64,000 bases of DNA from Jaltomata sinuosa. Its lineage: Eukaryota; Streptophyta; Magnoliopsida; Solanales; Solanaceae. A program made the translations under genes and the position numbers. The stretch covers positions 1 through 64,000 of the forward strand of contig QJPP01001701.1 of NCBI GenBank assembly GCA_003996215.1, given 5' to 3'. The notes beneath the pieces are model-generated. The model saw only the letters and a program-made list of their open reading frames with translations. It did no database searches and had not been told where the DNA came from. Positions within the stretch are counted from its first letter, which is position 1, and each line of letters starts with the position of its first letter. Shown here piece by piece: positions 52,840 to 64,000 of the stretch.

Positions 52840-55546
52840 ATATCTCCCCCTTGGGATCATTCATCCTCGAATGAAGACTAACTAGACTGAGGTTATGGGG
52901 AAAGAGCTGCAATCCCACTAACTGAGTTCTAAAAGATGAAGTACTGACATGGTAACTGATTTTTGAATGAAATATGAACTGATTTGGGCTCATGAGGCAT
53001 GTATGCATACTGAGAGCATAAGAACACCGATAGGATGTGAAATTGAATGTCCAATATGATAACTGGTCTGTAATGAGAGTAGGGACTTAGGTGAAACTCA
53101 TAAAGAACGAACGCATTGTTAAAAATCATAGTTAGCTCAAAGGAACATAAAACTGAGAGGAATAACTATATAAGAAGACTATTCTCTTCTAAACTGAACT
53201 CACTAGCATGGACTGAACTGAGCGTAGGGCCTTCTGGCCTTAGAAGTGATTAATGGCAGGTCTGAACTGGTCTGATATGAGGAGTTTACTATTTTGTTAT
53301 TTGAAGCTACTGGACATAAGGTATGAGCACCCTGGGCAGGAAGTAAGAACAACACTATTCTCACCTTAAACCATACAGTTGACAGCTTTTAAGCTTAGGA
53401 ATACCCTTTTTAACTACACCAACTTCTTTGAATACAAAGCTTAGTATTTGCAACTAAATTTCTCATCAGTGCACATATAGATGTTGAGGTCTGAGCCTAA
53501 CTACCTTCTTTCACCATGTTCAAACCTATCTCTACTAAATCTCTTGCATCTAGAGTTCTCTCTCAAGAATGATATTTTTTCTTATTATGAAAATCAACTA
53601 CCTTGAACTCTAATCAATGGGTCACTAGTCCCACAAAGAAAAAGCACACAAGTATTTCATCAGGGCATTCAAGCCTATTACTATGATTATTTTATCAATT
53701 CTTTGTAGGTGACACTACCTGAGAATCATCTCCTCTTCCCTAGCATATCCACAAACTATAATTGCAAGAACTTCTACAAAGGGACACCAAAAGAGAAAAA
53801 TCTAGTACTTCCTATCTAGGATACTACTTAGCTTTCTCTACTAATAGTTGTGACAACATAACCTAAGATCACTAAAGGAATAGAGTGAGAGCATGAGCAT
53901 CATGGATGAAGGAATACTAATCGGTCTTGACTTATATTTAGCATGATCTAGCCATTCAAGGTGAGGTCTGATAAGTCAAATGCAAAGGCCTGAGTGTCTC
54001 ACATTCTGGACATACGAAGCATGGTTAGAGTAAGAAAATCATAAGCATGAATTGTTCAAGAAATCTGGTCTGAGCATATACTTGACGTTACATGATTTTA
54101 CTAGCCATTAAGGCAAATCTCGAGGACTGAACTGAGTACATAGAACTGAGCATACTATGAGACATGAGTTTACTTGTATAATGAGTCTCATGGCATAAAG
54201 TTGGAATTCATAGAATCGTAGAGTAAGACTGTAAATGCTATCTGGAGCAATTTCTATTTGTTCTAGGAGCTGAGTATGGACATGAATCTGTATGGAGTGC
54301 ATGAACTTATACTTGTGTATGACACAAATACGTCTGAGTATAGTGTCACCTTGACTGAAGTGCTAAGAAATACGCTGGAATAAGAATGGATCGATATCCC
54401 ATCATAGCCCTTTCTAGAATTCTGTACTGGTTGAGTCACAAGAATCGACTTGGTTCTTCATTCTATCATCTCCGCTTTAGCTTTAATGTCACCCCTCTAA
54501 GTCTACGGATCTCTCTCCCAAACTAGTCTATAATAAACTAACTTTTGTAAGGTTGGGGTATCACTGTATTCTTGGACACTAAACTCTCCCTGATAGGCTA
54601 TAACTGAAGATGCTAAAACCCTTGCTAAGTCTTATTTTGGGTCATCTCGTGGCTTCCTCTTTACCCTTAAGGCTATCAATAGAGGACTCATACTCTTACT
54701 AGCATATATAACGACTTCCTATAATACTTAGCAATCTAACCTTCTTGTCTACTAACATTGCCTCTCTAAGTTCACATCCACCCAAATCAACTAAATTAAA
54801 ACAATGCTAATGTACTCAACATCGTCTATATATAATCTCCTGAATATCATGCAACAACATACTACTCTGGATACACATATACCTTTCTACCATTCAAGGA
54901 TCTTCTTCACCTAGTTCAAATATGATATAAGTCATCTTAACCAATCATTCTTCCTCTTATAGCTACTATACTTATGAATTTGTACATCTTGTTTTGGGGT
55001 CATTCTGCTACTTATGGCCAATAACATCTCAATTCACACTAACTATTAGTTGACTACACTACCCAAGCTCTTACATAACTATACGTTTTGTCTAAGGTTC
55101 TATTCATAGTAAAGTTTCTGGAAGGGGGTCTGAGAGCACATTCTACTGTAGGCTCAACTGCACGAGTGGAAAATGGTGCATGCTCTTGGATTGGTAAACT
55201 TTAATGCACTAGTAGGATCCTCTCAAGCCCTTGTGCAGTCTCTTAACTTTTTTGATGACTCTATCTTAGAGCATCTTACTGACAGGAATCTGAACTTTAC
55301 TGTTCCCACCACCTCAAAGATGAGGCATGATTGGAGGAATTGGATTAATGCACGAATCTGCATAAGTTTCTAAAAGAACAATGTTATTGCATGATCTGGA
55401 GTATGAATGAAGGAAAACATTTCCTAAATGCCCTGTATCCTCCTAATTATAAGTGTGGTGCACAACACACCCATAAGCATGACTCTACTAGACAAGGCTT
55501 CATAAACACCCTAGGACACATGAACTTTGTGCTCTGATACCAAGTT
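52840..55546 (-). mobile_element. Internal region (right copy) of the pol-less LTR element
   Basis: 2.7 kb from the polypurine tract at 52841 to the tRNA-Met primer site at 55531-55542 (minus strand). It is too short for gag-pol, and no retroviral domain is seen in any frame. This fits a non-autonomous derivative that would depend on proteins from a related Tekay-type element. The 53375-55546 part is duplicated at 47985-50161. Confidence 0.7.
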
Positions 55547-55798
55547 TGTCATGCCCTGAGCCTACACCCTGGACATAACAAGGTGTCTAGAGTCACAAGT
55601 GATCCCAAGCTAACCCATGGCATAGCATACAACTGAGATACAGACTGAAAGATAATGCGGAAGCTGAAATATGCTGAGCTCTTGAAAGAAATATTAAAAA
55701 AAATAAACTTTCATAAACTGAGATACAATAGCATTTGAAATTTGATACAACTAACTAATTGATTGTCTATGAAGCTCTATTAACACTGAGTACAGTTA
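55547..55798 (-). repeat. Start of a third LTR of the pol-less element, interrupted
   Basis: Matches 50162-50415. It is cut at 55798 by the + strand Tekay/Del element and resumes at 63829. Confidence 0.85.
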
Positions 55799-57927
55799 TG
55801 TAACACCCCAGAACTTCCAAGCCCAGACTAAGCTCAGAAAACCAGTAGAAAATAAAAATTTCAGAAAATTCAAGTTTTCAGGAACCACGGTTCAAGAGTA
55901 CGGACTGTAGTTTCAAACTACGGACCATCATCTTGAACTGTAGTTCATGTTCTAGTAGCTCTTCAGTACATATCCCAGGCACTACGGTTAGGACCATGGA
56001 TCGTAGTTTGGAACCACGGCTCAACCTGTCACACGTGGTTTCCCTGAATCAGAGGACCCCCAGTTCTAGTCCCAGAAACCACGAGTTGGTTTACGGATCG
56101 TACTTCAGAAGCACTGTCCGTCCTTTGACTCATGGAAATCCCCAGGCTAAGTCAAGTCCCAGAAACCATGAGTCACATGATGAACCGTCGTTTAGAAGAA
56201 TGGTTCATCTTGTTGAGTCGTAGTTCTTGAGACAGAGACCCTTAAAACTCTTAGGAAGAACCACGACTCAGGTTGACGGTCCGTCATCCAGGAGTACGGT
56301 CCGTCATTCGGAGTCGTGATCCCTGAGTCGCGTTTTCTGCAGATATTTTTTTAACTTTCCCAAGGGTATTCCAGACTTTTCCTTTCCTTTTTCAAGGCCT
56401 AAGCTACATCATTTTATGTCGTTTAAGCCTAATTAAGTAGCCTAAAACTACCTAAAACATTCATTCCCCTAAATTCTTTAAACTTAGAAAGAAAATAAGA
56501 GAAAGAGGCGACAGTTTTCCTCCAAGAACAAGCAGAGGTTTTAATCAAGTTCAGCCCCAAAAATCCAAGGATTTCTCTGTGGGTTTCTTCACCAGGTATG
56601 TGGGATTTCACTAGTGGGTTCCTTTCACCCATTAGGTCCCTAGATTCCAGTCAGTCTTTAGTTTTCTCCATGAATGTTTCAGACCTAAGGTTCCAAATTT
56701 TCAGAGACTTATCGCAATTCAGTTATTATAGTTTCTATGCTATTGACTACATGCTTCTTAGAGATTTAGAGTAGTTTCATGCGTAAGGCTCAGAAACTCT
56801 AGCTTGTAGGAATTCCAGTATTCCATGAATTTAGCTTGCTAGGCAGATCATTTATATGTTTATGCTTCAGAATTTGAATGCCATAATTCTTAGTATAAGT
56901 ATGTGCATTCCCAGTTAATTATCAGTATTTTGAGCTATCCTTTATTTTAGTACATTATTACTTACATTCAGTGGGAGTACACTTAGTACCGAGCGGACAA
57001 GGGGACAAAGGCTTAGCTGTCAGCTTAGACTAAGACCTTTAGAAGCAGTCCCCAAGTCCCAGAACTATGGCACCACCGTAGGTTTTGAAGGAGTCAGCTG
57101 TCAGACTTGGCTGCACCTCCTTGTCCCTTATGGACATCAATAGTGGATCCACGTCAGACTTGTTCGTACAATTGAAAAGGTATGAACACCCTTCCATTCA
57201 GGGTTACAGGTTGACCCCATAGTTAGCTCAGCTTGGGGTATGTTGGTTAGTAGTGTCTCCCACAGTCAGATTCATGTGAATTGACCTTTTATCTAGTATT
57301 TATGTTCAGTATTCATTTCAGCATGTTATGTCATGATTTATACTTGGTCACTGCATTCAGTTTAGCTTTCAGTTATGTTATAGTATATCTTTTTTCATGT
57401 TCAGTTCTATATTACCCAGCTTTGTACATATCATGTATGCTCAGTACATTCAAAGTACTGACGCATACTTTTGTGCTACATCATTTTATGATATAGGTTC
57501 AGGCACTCAGCATCCGGACCATGCTTAGTTCAACTCCGGTCCGTATCCAGCAGTTCAGTTGGTGAGTCCTCAGTAGTTTGAGGATGATAGACATGCTTAT
57601 ATCTTCCACATTTATTTTTAGTTTCAAATTTACTAGAGTTAGCTGGGGGCATGTCCCAGCAACTCCTATTCAGTTAGAAGGCTTTTAGACATAGACTAGA
57701 TTCAGCAGTCGTTAGTGTGGTTTCCAGTCAACACCATATTATTAAATACTTTATATATTCAGATTCTTGGGTTCTTCCCTCTTTCATATATTAAAACTGT
57801 TTTAGCTTCCGCACAGTGCATGTCTTAACCTTATTCTGTATAGATGTGTTATGCCATGGGTTAGCTTGGGCTCACTTGTGATACTAAGCACCATGTTGCA
57901 TCCAGGGGGTAGCTTTGGGGCATGACA
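55799..57927 (+). repeat. 5' LTR (2129 bp) of the + strand Tekay/Del element
   Basis: Starts TGTAACACCCCAGAAC and ends GGGGCATGACA, then AAC and the primer site. The first 550 bases contain repeated CGGTCCGT/ACGGACCG-type motifs, for example at 56268-56310. Confidence 0.9.
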
Positions 57928-57931
57928 AACT

Positions 57932-57943
57932 TGGTATCAGAGC
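57932..57943 (+). other. tRNA-Met primer-binding site of the + strand element
   Basis: TGGTATCAGAGC, four bases after the 5' LTR end. Confidence 0.88.
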
Positions 57944-58149
57944 ATAAGGTCTAAGTGTCCTAGGATGTCTGAAAGTCGTGTCAAGTAGAGATTTCCTCAT
58001 GGATGTGAAGCACGCCACACTTATGGGGGAGAATCTATGAGACGTCATTAGGAATAACTTCCCTTCTTTCCTTTCCAGCTCGTGCTATAGAGTATGATCT
58101 CTATTTAATCTTCCTCTATTCTAACTCATGCTCTTCACATTTCAGAAAA

Positions 58150-59213
58150 ATTCCTCCCAGAAGAGCTAACGCTAGGAATCAGCCAGTAGCTCCAACAGAC
58201 CCATTGAACGAGCAGGTTACGCATGCCAAATTCAGGGCTGCTTTTCAAGTACTTGCTCAGGCCATGACCACCCAGGTCAATCAGTAGGCTGCGGAGCCAG
58301 CTCTACCCTAGGTTAATGTTGTTTCAGCCAGAATCTGGGACTTCACTCGGATGAACCCTCCAAAGTTTCATGGGTCCAAGTCAGAAGAGGACCCCCCAAG
58401 AGTTCTTAGAGGATATTAAGAAAGTGACAAGCATTATGGGTGTCACTCTAGTAGAGAGTGCAGACTTGGCTGCCTATCATTTGAAAGGGGTGGCTTATAC
58501 TTGGTACCAGCAGTGGAAGGAATCTCGTTATGCCAATGCAGGACCAGTGACTTGGGATCTTTTCAAGACTATTTTTCTGGACCGGTTCTTCCCACTAGAG
58601 CTTAGGGAAGCCAAGGTTCAGGATTTCATCAACCTGAAGCAGAATGATATGAGCGTAAAGGACTATGCTCTGACGTTCACTAAGCTATCCAAGTACGCCC
58701 TAGCAATAGTAGCTGACTCTAGGAATGCAAGACCGCAATGCTCATTAAGAAAATGGATTTCTCCAGGATAGTTACTTATGCTCAGCCAAAATTGAGGAGG
58801 AAAAGATCAAGGAAAGGGGAGGTGATACTAAGAGGGCTAGGACAGGTGATTACAACCACTTTCAGCAGAGGTCATAAGGTGGCAACTGCTCTTAATATTG
58901 CAAGAAGAATTCAGCTCCAGCTCCATCTACAACCAGTGCCCCAGTGCCTAAGTTCAAGAAGGATAAGTGGGATAGAGCGTCTAGCTCCAAGTCCCAAGGT
59001 ACGGTTTTTAGTGGGCGCACTAATCCTGTATGTAAGAAGTGTGGTAGGAACCACCAAGGTGAGTGCATGACAGGAAGTAGAAATTTCTTTGGGTGTGGTA
59101 AGCTAGGCCACATGATGAGGAATTGTCCCACAGCTTCTCAGAAGGGTAAGGATGTTCTCCCACAGACTCAGACTGGTTCTACAGCAGCCCCAACACGTCG
59201 CCCCACTCAGTAG
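58150..59213 (+). pseudogene. Tekay/Del gag with zinc knuckles
   Basis: The core is LKGVAYTWYQQWKESR, FLDRFFPLELREAKVQDFINLKQ and DYALTFTKLSKYA (58370-58700), then a basic region in other frames. A CKKCGRNHQGEC knuckle with a second FGCGKLGHMMRNCP knuckle follows (59025-59135). Reading shifts frame at least twice. The first expected codon reads ATT near 58152 (AAAAATTCCTCCCAG) where relatives have ATG, so the start appears lost. Confidence 0.82.
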
Positions 59214-59299
59214 GGTGCCTCATCTGGTACAGGTGGTGTTCAGCGCCATAACAGGTTATATGCTCTTCAGGATCGACAGGCCCAGGAGAATTCTCTTGA

Positions 59300-61570
59300 T
59301 TTGGTCACGGGTACGTTGCGAGTATTTAATACTGATGTTTATGCATTGTTAGACCCGGGAGGATACGCTTTCCTTTATAACTCCATATATAGAAATAAAT
59401 TTTGGTGTCAGTCTAGAAACCCTCCTAGAACCCTTCTAAGTCTCTACTCTAGTTGGTGACCCAGTTATAGCTAGACGGGTATACAGAAATTGCCCTATCA
59501 TAGTTTCCTAGAAAATCACCTCAGTAGATCTTGTAGAGTTAGAAATGGTAGATTTTGACATCATTCTAGGCATGGATTGGTTACATTCCTATTATGCCTC
59601 AGTCGATTGTAGAACTAGGATCATTCGGTTTCAGTTTTCTAACGAGCCAGTCTTAGAATGGAAGGGTAGTAACTTAGCAGCTGTAGGTCATTACATCTCA
59701 TATCTTAAGGCCAGAAAGATTATTTCCAAGGGGTAGATCTACCATCTCATTCAGGTTATGGATTCAAACATCGAGACCCTAACTCTTGAGTCAGTTCCAG
59801 TATTAAGTGAGTTTCCAGAAGTGTTCCAAGAAGATCTTCTCGTAGTTCCTCCCAAAAGGGAAATCGAATTCAGAATAGATCTCTTTCCAGATACCCAGCC
59901 TATTTTGATTCCTCCTTACAGAATGGCTCTAGTTGAGCTTAAGGAATTGAAAGAGCAGTTGAAAGACCTTCTAGAAAAGGGCGTCATCAGACCAAGCATC
60001 TCTCCATGGGGTGCTCCAGTGTTATTCATGTGAAAGAAAGACGGTGGATGTGCATTGACTACCGTCAGCTGAACAAAGTCACAATGAAGAACAAATATCC
60101 TATCCCCAGGATTGATGACTTGTTCGGCCAACTTTAGGGCACTAGTTGCTTTTCTAAGATAGACCTTAGATCCGGCTATCATCAGCTCAGAGTCAGAGGT
60201 AATGACATCCCGAAGACAGCCTTCAGAACTTGGTATGGTCATAATGAATTTGTTGTTATGTCTTTTGGACTGACCAATGCTCTTGTAGCTTTCATGGACT
60301 TAATGAACAGGGTGTTCAAACAGTATTTGGACTTGTTCATTATTGTTTTCATTGACAATATCCTTGTTTACTCTCGAAATGAGGAGGAGTATGCGACTCA
60401 TCTAAGGGTTGTTCTGCAGACTCTCAAAGATCGTCAGCTATTCGCTAAGTTCAGAAAGTGTGAATTCTGGTTACAGTCTGTCACTTTCCTTGGTCATGTG
60501 GTATCCAGAGAAGGGATCCGTGTTGATTACCAAGAAATTGAGGTAGTAAAGCACTGGCCCACACCCACCTCTCTGACCAACATCAGGAGTTTCTTGGGCT
60601 TGGCCGGTTACTACCTGAGATTTGTTGAAGGATTTTCATCTATAGATACCCCATTGATCAAGTTGACTCAGAAAAGGTCAAGTTTCAATAGTCAGATGAG
60701 TGTGAGAAGAGTTTCTTAGAACTGAAGACCAGGTTGACTACAGCACCTGTCTTGACTCTACCAGAGGGTTCAGATGGTTATGTGGTTTATTTGATGCATC
60801 CAGAGTCGGCCTGGGTTGTGTTTTGATGCAAAGGGTAAGGTCATAGCTGATTCTTCCAGACAGCTTAAGGCCCATGAGAAGAACTACCCGACTTATGACC
60901 TCGAGCTTGCAGCTGTTGTGTTTGCCTTAAAAATCTGGAGACACTACTTATATGGTGCTCATGTTGATGTGTTCACAGATCATAAGAGCCTTCAGTACGT
61001 GTTCAACCAGAAAGAGATGAATTTTCGTCAGAGAAGATGGCTTGAGTTCCTCAAGGATTATGATATCAATATGCTCTACCATCCGAGTAAAGCCAATGTA
61101 TTGGTTGATGCCCTCAGCAGACTTTCCATGGGTAGTGTGTCACATATTGAGGAAGAGAAGAAAGAATTAGCCAGAGATATTCATCGGCTTGCTCGCTTAG
61201 GAGTTTGCCTTATGGACACATTAGAGGGTGGTGTGATAGTCTAGAATGGGTCAGAATCTTCTTTGGTAGTGGAGGTTAAAGAGAAGCAGGATAGTGACCC
61301 TATATTGCTTCAGCTAAAGGGTGCAATTCATCAGCAAATAGTTGAGGTTTTCTCCCAAGGGGGATATGGTGTGCTTCATTATCAAGGTCGCTTATGTGTT
61401 CCTAAGGTGGGTGAGTTGAGGTAGCAGATCCTTATAGAAGCCCATAATTATAGATATTCCATTCATCTGGATGCCACTAAGATGTACCGTGATCTATGGG
61501 AAGTCTATTGATGGAACGGCATGAAGAGGGAGCTACTTGGGAAGCAGAAGTTTCCATGCTGTCCAAGTAC
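59300..61570 (+). pseudogene. Tekay/Del pol: protease, RT, RNase H and a truncated integrase
   Basis: Protease LLDPGG (59349) and DFDIILGMDWL (59551). RT with SVPVLSEFPEVF, PYRMALVELKELKEQL, IDLRSGYHQLRV and the catalytic box FIDNIL (about 60349-60366), where the second Asp is Asn. RNase H has NYPTYDLELAAVVFALKIWRH and FTDHKSLQYVF. Integrase begins (HYQGRLCVPKV, 61379) but breaks off near 61570 before any DDE core. Stops occur near 60031, 60136, 60717 and 61242. Confidence 0.88.
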
Positions 61571-61831
61571 TCTCACCTCTTTCCTTCCGCTTCAGTTTTA
61601 GCTTGAGGTAATAGTTCCTCTCCAGTCTCTCAGTTTACTCTTGTGAAATTCAATCTCAGCACCATGTTCCATCAAATAGCCTTGCATTTCAGCATACTTG
61701 CATGTTTATGGAACTCAGTTCAGTTAGATTTCAGTTTCTAGTACTCTGTTGATAGGGATTGTAGCTCTTTCCCTCCAAAGTCAGCTTATTCAGCCTTCAT
61801 TCGAGGATGAATGATCCCAAGGGGGAGATAT
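61571..61831 (+). other. 3' spacer and polypurine tract of the Tekay/Del element
   Basis: Short non-coding link from the integrase break to the 3' LTR. CATTCGAGGATGAATGATCCC precedes the tract AAGGGGGAGAT (61819-61829). The same block occurs in complement at 52841-52875 in the pol-less element, which shows a family relationship. Confidence 0.8.
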
Positions 61832-63823
61832 TGTAACACCCCAGAACTTCCAAGCCCGGACTAAGCTCTGAAACCCAGTAGAAAATAAAAATTTCAAAAA
61901 ATTCAAGTTTCCAGGAACCACAGTTCAAGAGTACGGACCGTAGTTTGGAACTACGTACCGTCATCTTGAACCGTAGTTCAAGTTCCAGTAGCTCTTCAGT
62001 AAATTTCCCAGGGACTACAGTTAGGAGCACGGACCATACTTTGGAACCATAGCTCGACCTATCACACGTGGTTTCCCCGAATCAAAAGACCCCCAGTTCT
62101 AATCCCAGAAACGACGAGTTAGTTTACGGACTGTACTTCAGAAGCACGGTCCGTCCTTTGACTCATGGAAATCCCTAGGCTAAGTCAAGTCTCAGGAACC
62201 ACGAGTCACATGACGAACCATCATTCATAAGAACGGTCCGTCCTGTTCAGTCATAGTTCCTAAGACCAGAGACCCCTAAAACTCTTAGGCAGAACCAGGA
62301 CTCAAGTTGACGGTCCGTCGTCCAGGAGTACGGTCCGTCATTCGGACTCGTGATCCCTGAGTCGCATTTTCTGCAGAAATTCTTTTAACTTTCCCAGGGA
62401 ATATCCTGACTTTTCCTTTCCCATTTCAAGGCCTAAACTATGTTATTTTATGTCGTTTAAGCCTAATTAAGTAGCCTAAAACTACCTAAAACATTCATTC
62501 CCCTAAATTCTTTAAACTTAGAAAGAAAATAAGAGAAAGAGGCGATAGTTTTCCTCCAAGAACAAGCAGAGGTCTTCATCAAGTTCAGCCCCAAAAATCT
62601 AAGGATTTCTCCGTCGATTTCTTCACCAGGTATGTGGGATTTCACTAGTGGGTTCCTTTCACCTATTAGGTCCCTAGATTCCAGTCAGTCTTCAGTTTTC
62701 TCCATGAATGTTTCAGACCTAGGGTTCCAAATTCTCATGGACTTATCGCAAATCAGGTATTATAGTTTCTATGATATTGACTACATGTTTCTTGGAGATT
62801 TAGAGTAGTTTCATGCGTAAGGTTCAAAAACCCTAGCTTGTAGGAATTCCAGTATTCCATGAATTTAGCTTTCTAGGCAGATCAGTTATATGTTTATGCT
62901 TCAGAATTTGAATGCCATAATTCTTAGTATAAGTATGTGCATTCCCAGTTAATTATCAGTATTTTGAGATATCCTTTATTTCAGTACATTATTACTTACA
63001 TTTAGTGGGAGTAGACTTAGTACCAAGCGGAAGAGGGGAAAAATGTTTAGCTGTCAGCTTAGGCTGAGACCTTTAGAAGCAGTCTTAGTCCCAGAACTGC
63101 GGCGCCACCATAGGTTTAAAGGAGTCAGCTGTCAGACTAGGATGCACATCCCTGTCCCTTGTGGACATCAATAGTGGATCCACGTTAGACTTATTCGTAC
63201 CCTTGGTAAGATATGAACACCCTTTCATCCAGGGTTATAGGTTGGCCCCATAGTTAGCTCAGCTTGGGGTATGTCGGTTATTAGTGTCTCCCACAGTCAA
63301 ATTCATGTGCATTGACCTTGTACATATCCTGCATGCTCAGTACATTCAAAGTACTGACGCATACTTTTGTGCTACATCATTTTATGATATAGGTTTAGGC
63401 ACTCAGCATCCAGAGCACGCTTAGTTTGACTTCTGGTCCGTATCTAGAAGTTCAGTTGGTGAGTCCTCAGTAGTTCGAGGATGATAGACATGCCTATATC
63501 TTCCGCATTAATTTTCAATTTCAGATTTACTAGAGTTAGCTGGGGGCATGTCCCAGCAACTCCTATTTAGTTAGAAGGCTTTTAGACATAGAATAGATTC
63601 AGCAGTCGTTAGTGTGGCTTCCAGTCAACACTATATTATTAAATACTTTATATATTTAGATTCTTGGGTTCTTCCAGCTTTTATTTATTAAAATTGTTTT
63701 AGCTTCCACACAGTGCATGTCTTAACCTGATTTTGTATAGATGTGCCATGTCATGGGTTAGCTTGGGTCACTTGTGACACTAAGCACCGTGTTGTGTCCA
63801 GGGGGTAGCTTCGAGGCGTGACA
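61832..63823 (+). repeat. 3' LTR (1992 bp) of the + strand Tekay/Del element
   Basis: Similar to 55799-57927 but lacks about 140 bases near 63316 (the stretch 57285-57420 of the 5' LTR). Many substitutions are present. Confidence 0.9.
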
Positions 63824-64000
63824 AGTCAGCCAGGACATGACCCCCAACTATCTCTAACCAATATAAAAGAACTAAAAATAAATTATTATGACTACTACTT
63901 ACTGGAGTTCCCAAATTAGGAGAACTCATCATCAACTGCTGACTGGAAGCTGCGATCTGTTTGACCATGATCCTGGGAGTTAGCACTAAGACCTACATCA
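63824..64000 (-). repeat. Continuation of the interrupted LTR of the pol-less element
   Basis: Target duplication AGTCA, then sequence matching 50418-50600. It runs out of the window. Confidence 0.85.

Larger units (their letters stand above)
55799..63823 (+). mobile_element. Tekay/Del-type Ty3/gypsy element, + strand
   Basis: LTRs are at 55799-57927 and 61832-63823 (TGTAACACCCC...GACA). The tRNA-Met primer site is at 57932-57943, the polypurine tract AAGGGGGAGAT at 61819-61829, and the target duplications are AGTTA (55794-55798) and AGTCA (63824-63828). The order is gag, protease, RT, RNase H, partial integrase. It is inserted in an LTR of the neighbouring pol-less element; the paralogous LTR shows the unoccupied site at about 50407-50420. 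It has many stops and an integrase deletion. Confidence 0.92.

Noticed and set aside
1..64000. CRISPR arrays, tRNA or rRNA genes, satellite arrays
   Set aside because: No regularly spaced repeat-spacer pattern or RNA gene was seen. TGGTATCAGAGC sites are primer-binding sites, not tRNA genes.

Overview
This window is plant nuclear DNA made almost entirely of transposable and viral sequence. No cellular host gene, RNA gene or CRISPR array was recognised. The host is probably a member of the Solanaceae. This is inferred from an integrated solendovirus-like pararetrovirus (the TVCV/LycEPRV type known from that family) lying among Athila and Tekay/Del Ty3-gypsy retrotransposons. The species cannot be named from sequence alone.

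Bases 1-19313 hold three copies of one AT-rich endogenous pararetrovirus (EPRV, Caulimoviridae) in alternating orientation. Copy A (1-4329, +) is cut by the window edge. Copy B (4343-11755, -) meets A tail to tail. Copy C (11805-19313, +) meets B head to head. B and C therefore form a ~15-kb inverted repeat. One genome unit is about 7.4 kb and reads: tRNA-Met primer-binding site (PBS), two small coiled-coil ORFs (65 and 67 aa), coat protein with a CCHC knuckle (586 aa), 30K-type movement protein (399 aa), protease-RT-RNase H polyprotein (634 aa in A), viroplasmin/transactivator-like protein (~406 aa), intergenic region with a TATA box, and an 85-aa leader ORF. The ORFs overlap or nearly touch, as expected for reinitiation on a polycistronic RNA. 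B and C share an in-frame 279-bp deletion that removes part of the RT core. C also has a nonsense codon in ORF1, a +1 frameshift in the coat gene and a nonsense codon in pol. Every cluster border seen lies at or next to the PBS. C has identical 116-bp direct repeats at its two ends.

Bases 19314-46084 look like the 3' part of an older + strand Athila-like element: a post-integrase spacer, a broken 'putative plant transposon protein' ORF (20617-32536) and 3' terminal sequence to about 43706. Its upstream part would lie before the EPRV cluster, outside the window. Two other elements are nested in it. One is a complete but decayed Athila element on the minus strand (21289-32194) with 5-bp target-site duplications ATCAC, which splits the ORF. 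The other is a Tekay/Del-type element on the minus strand (32537-41922) whose outer LTR is truncated.

Bases 46085-64000 contain a heavily decayed + strand gypsy gag-pol (46085-47870), then a minus-strand tandem 'internal-LTR-internal-LTR' array of a retroelement without pol (47985 onward). A + strand Tekay/Del element (55799-63823) sits inside the last LTR of that array, with a near-perfect target duplication (AGTTA/AGTCA) and an unoccupied paralogous site at about 50410. All its coding regions are disrupted.

The history read from the nesting is an old Athila-like element, then insertion of the EPRV cluster, Athila and Tekay elements in unresolved order, then point and indel decay.
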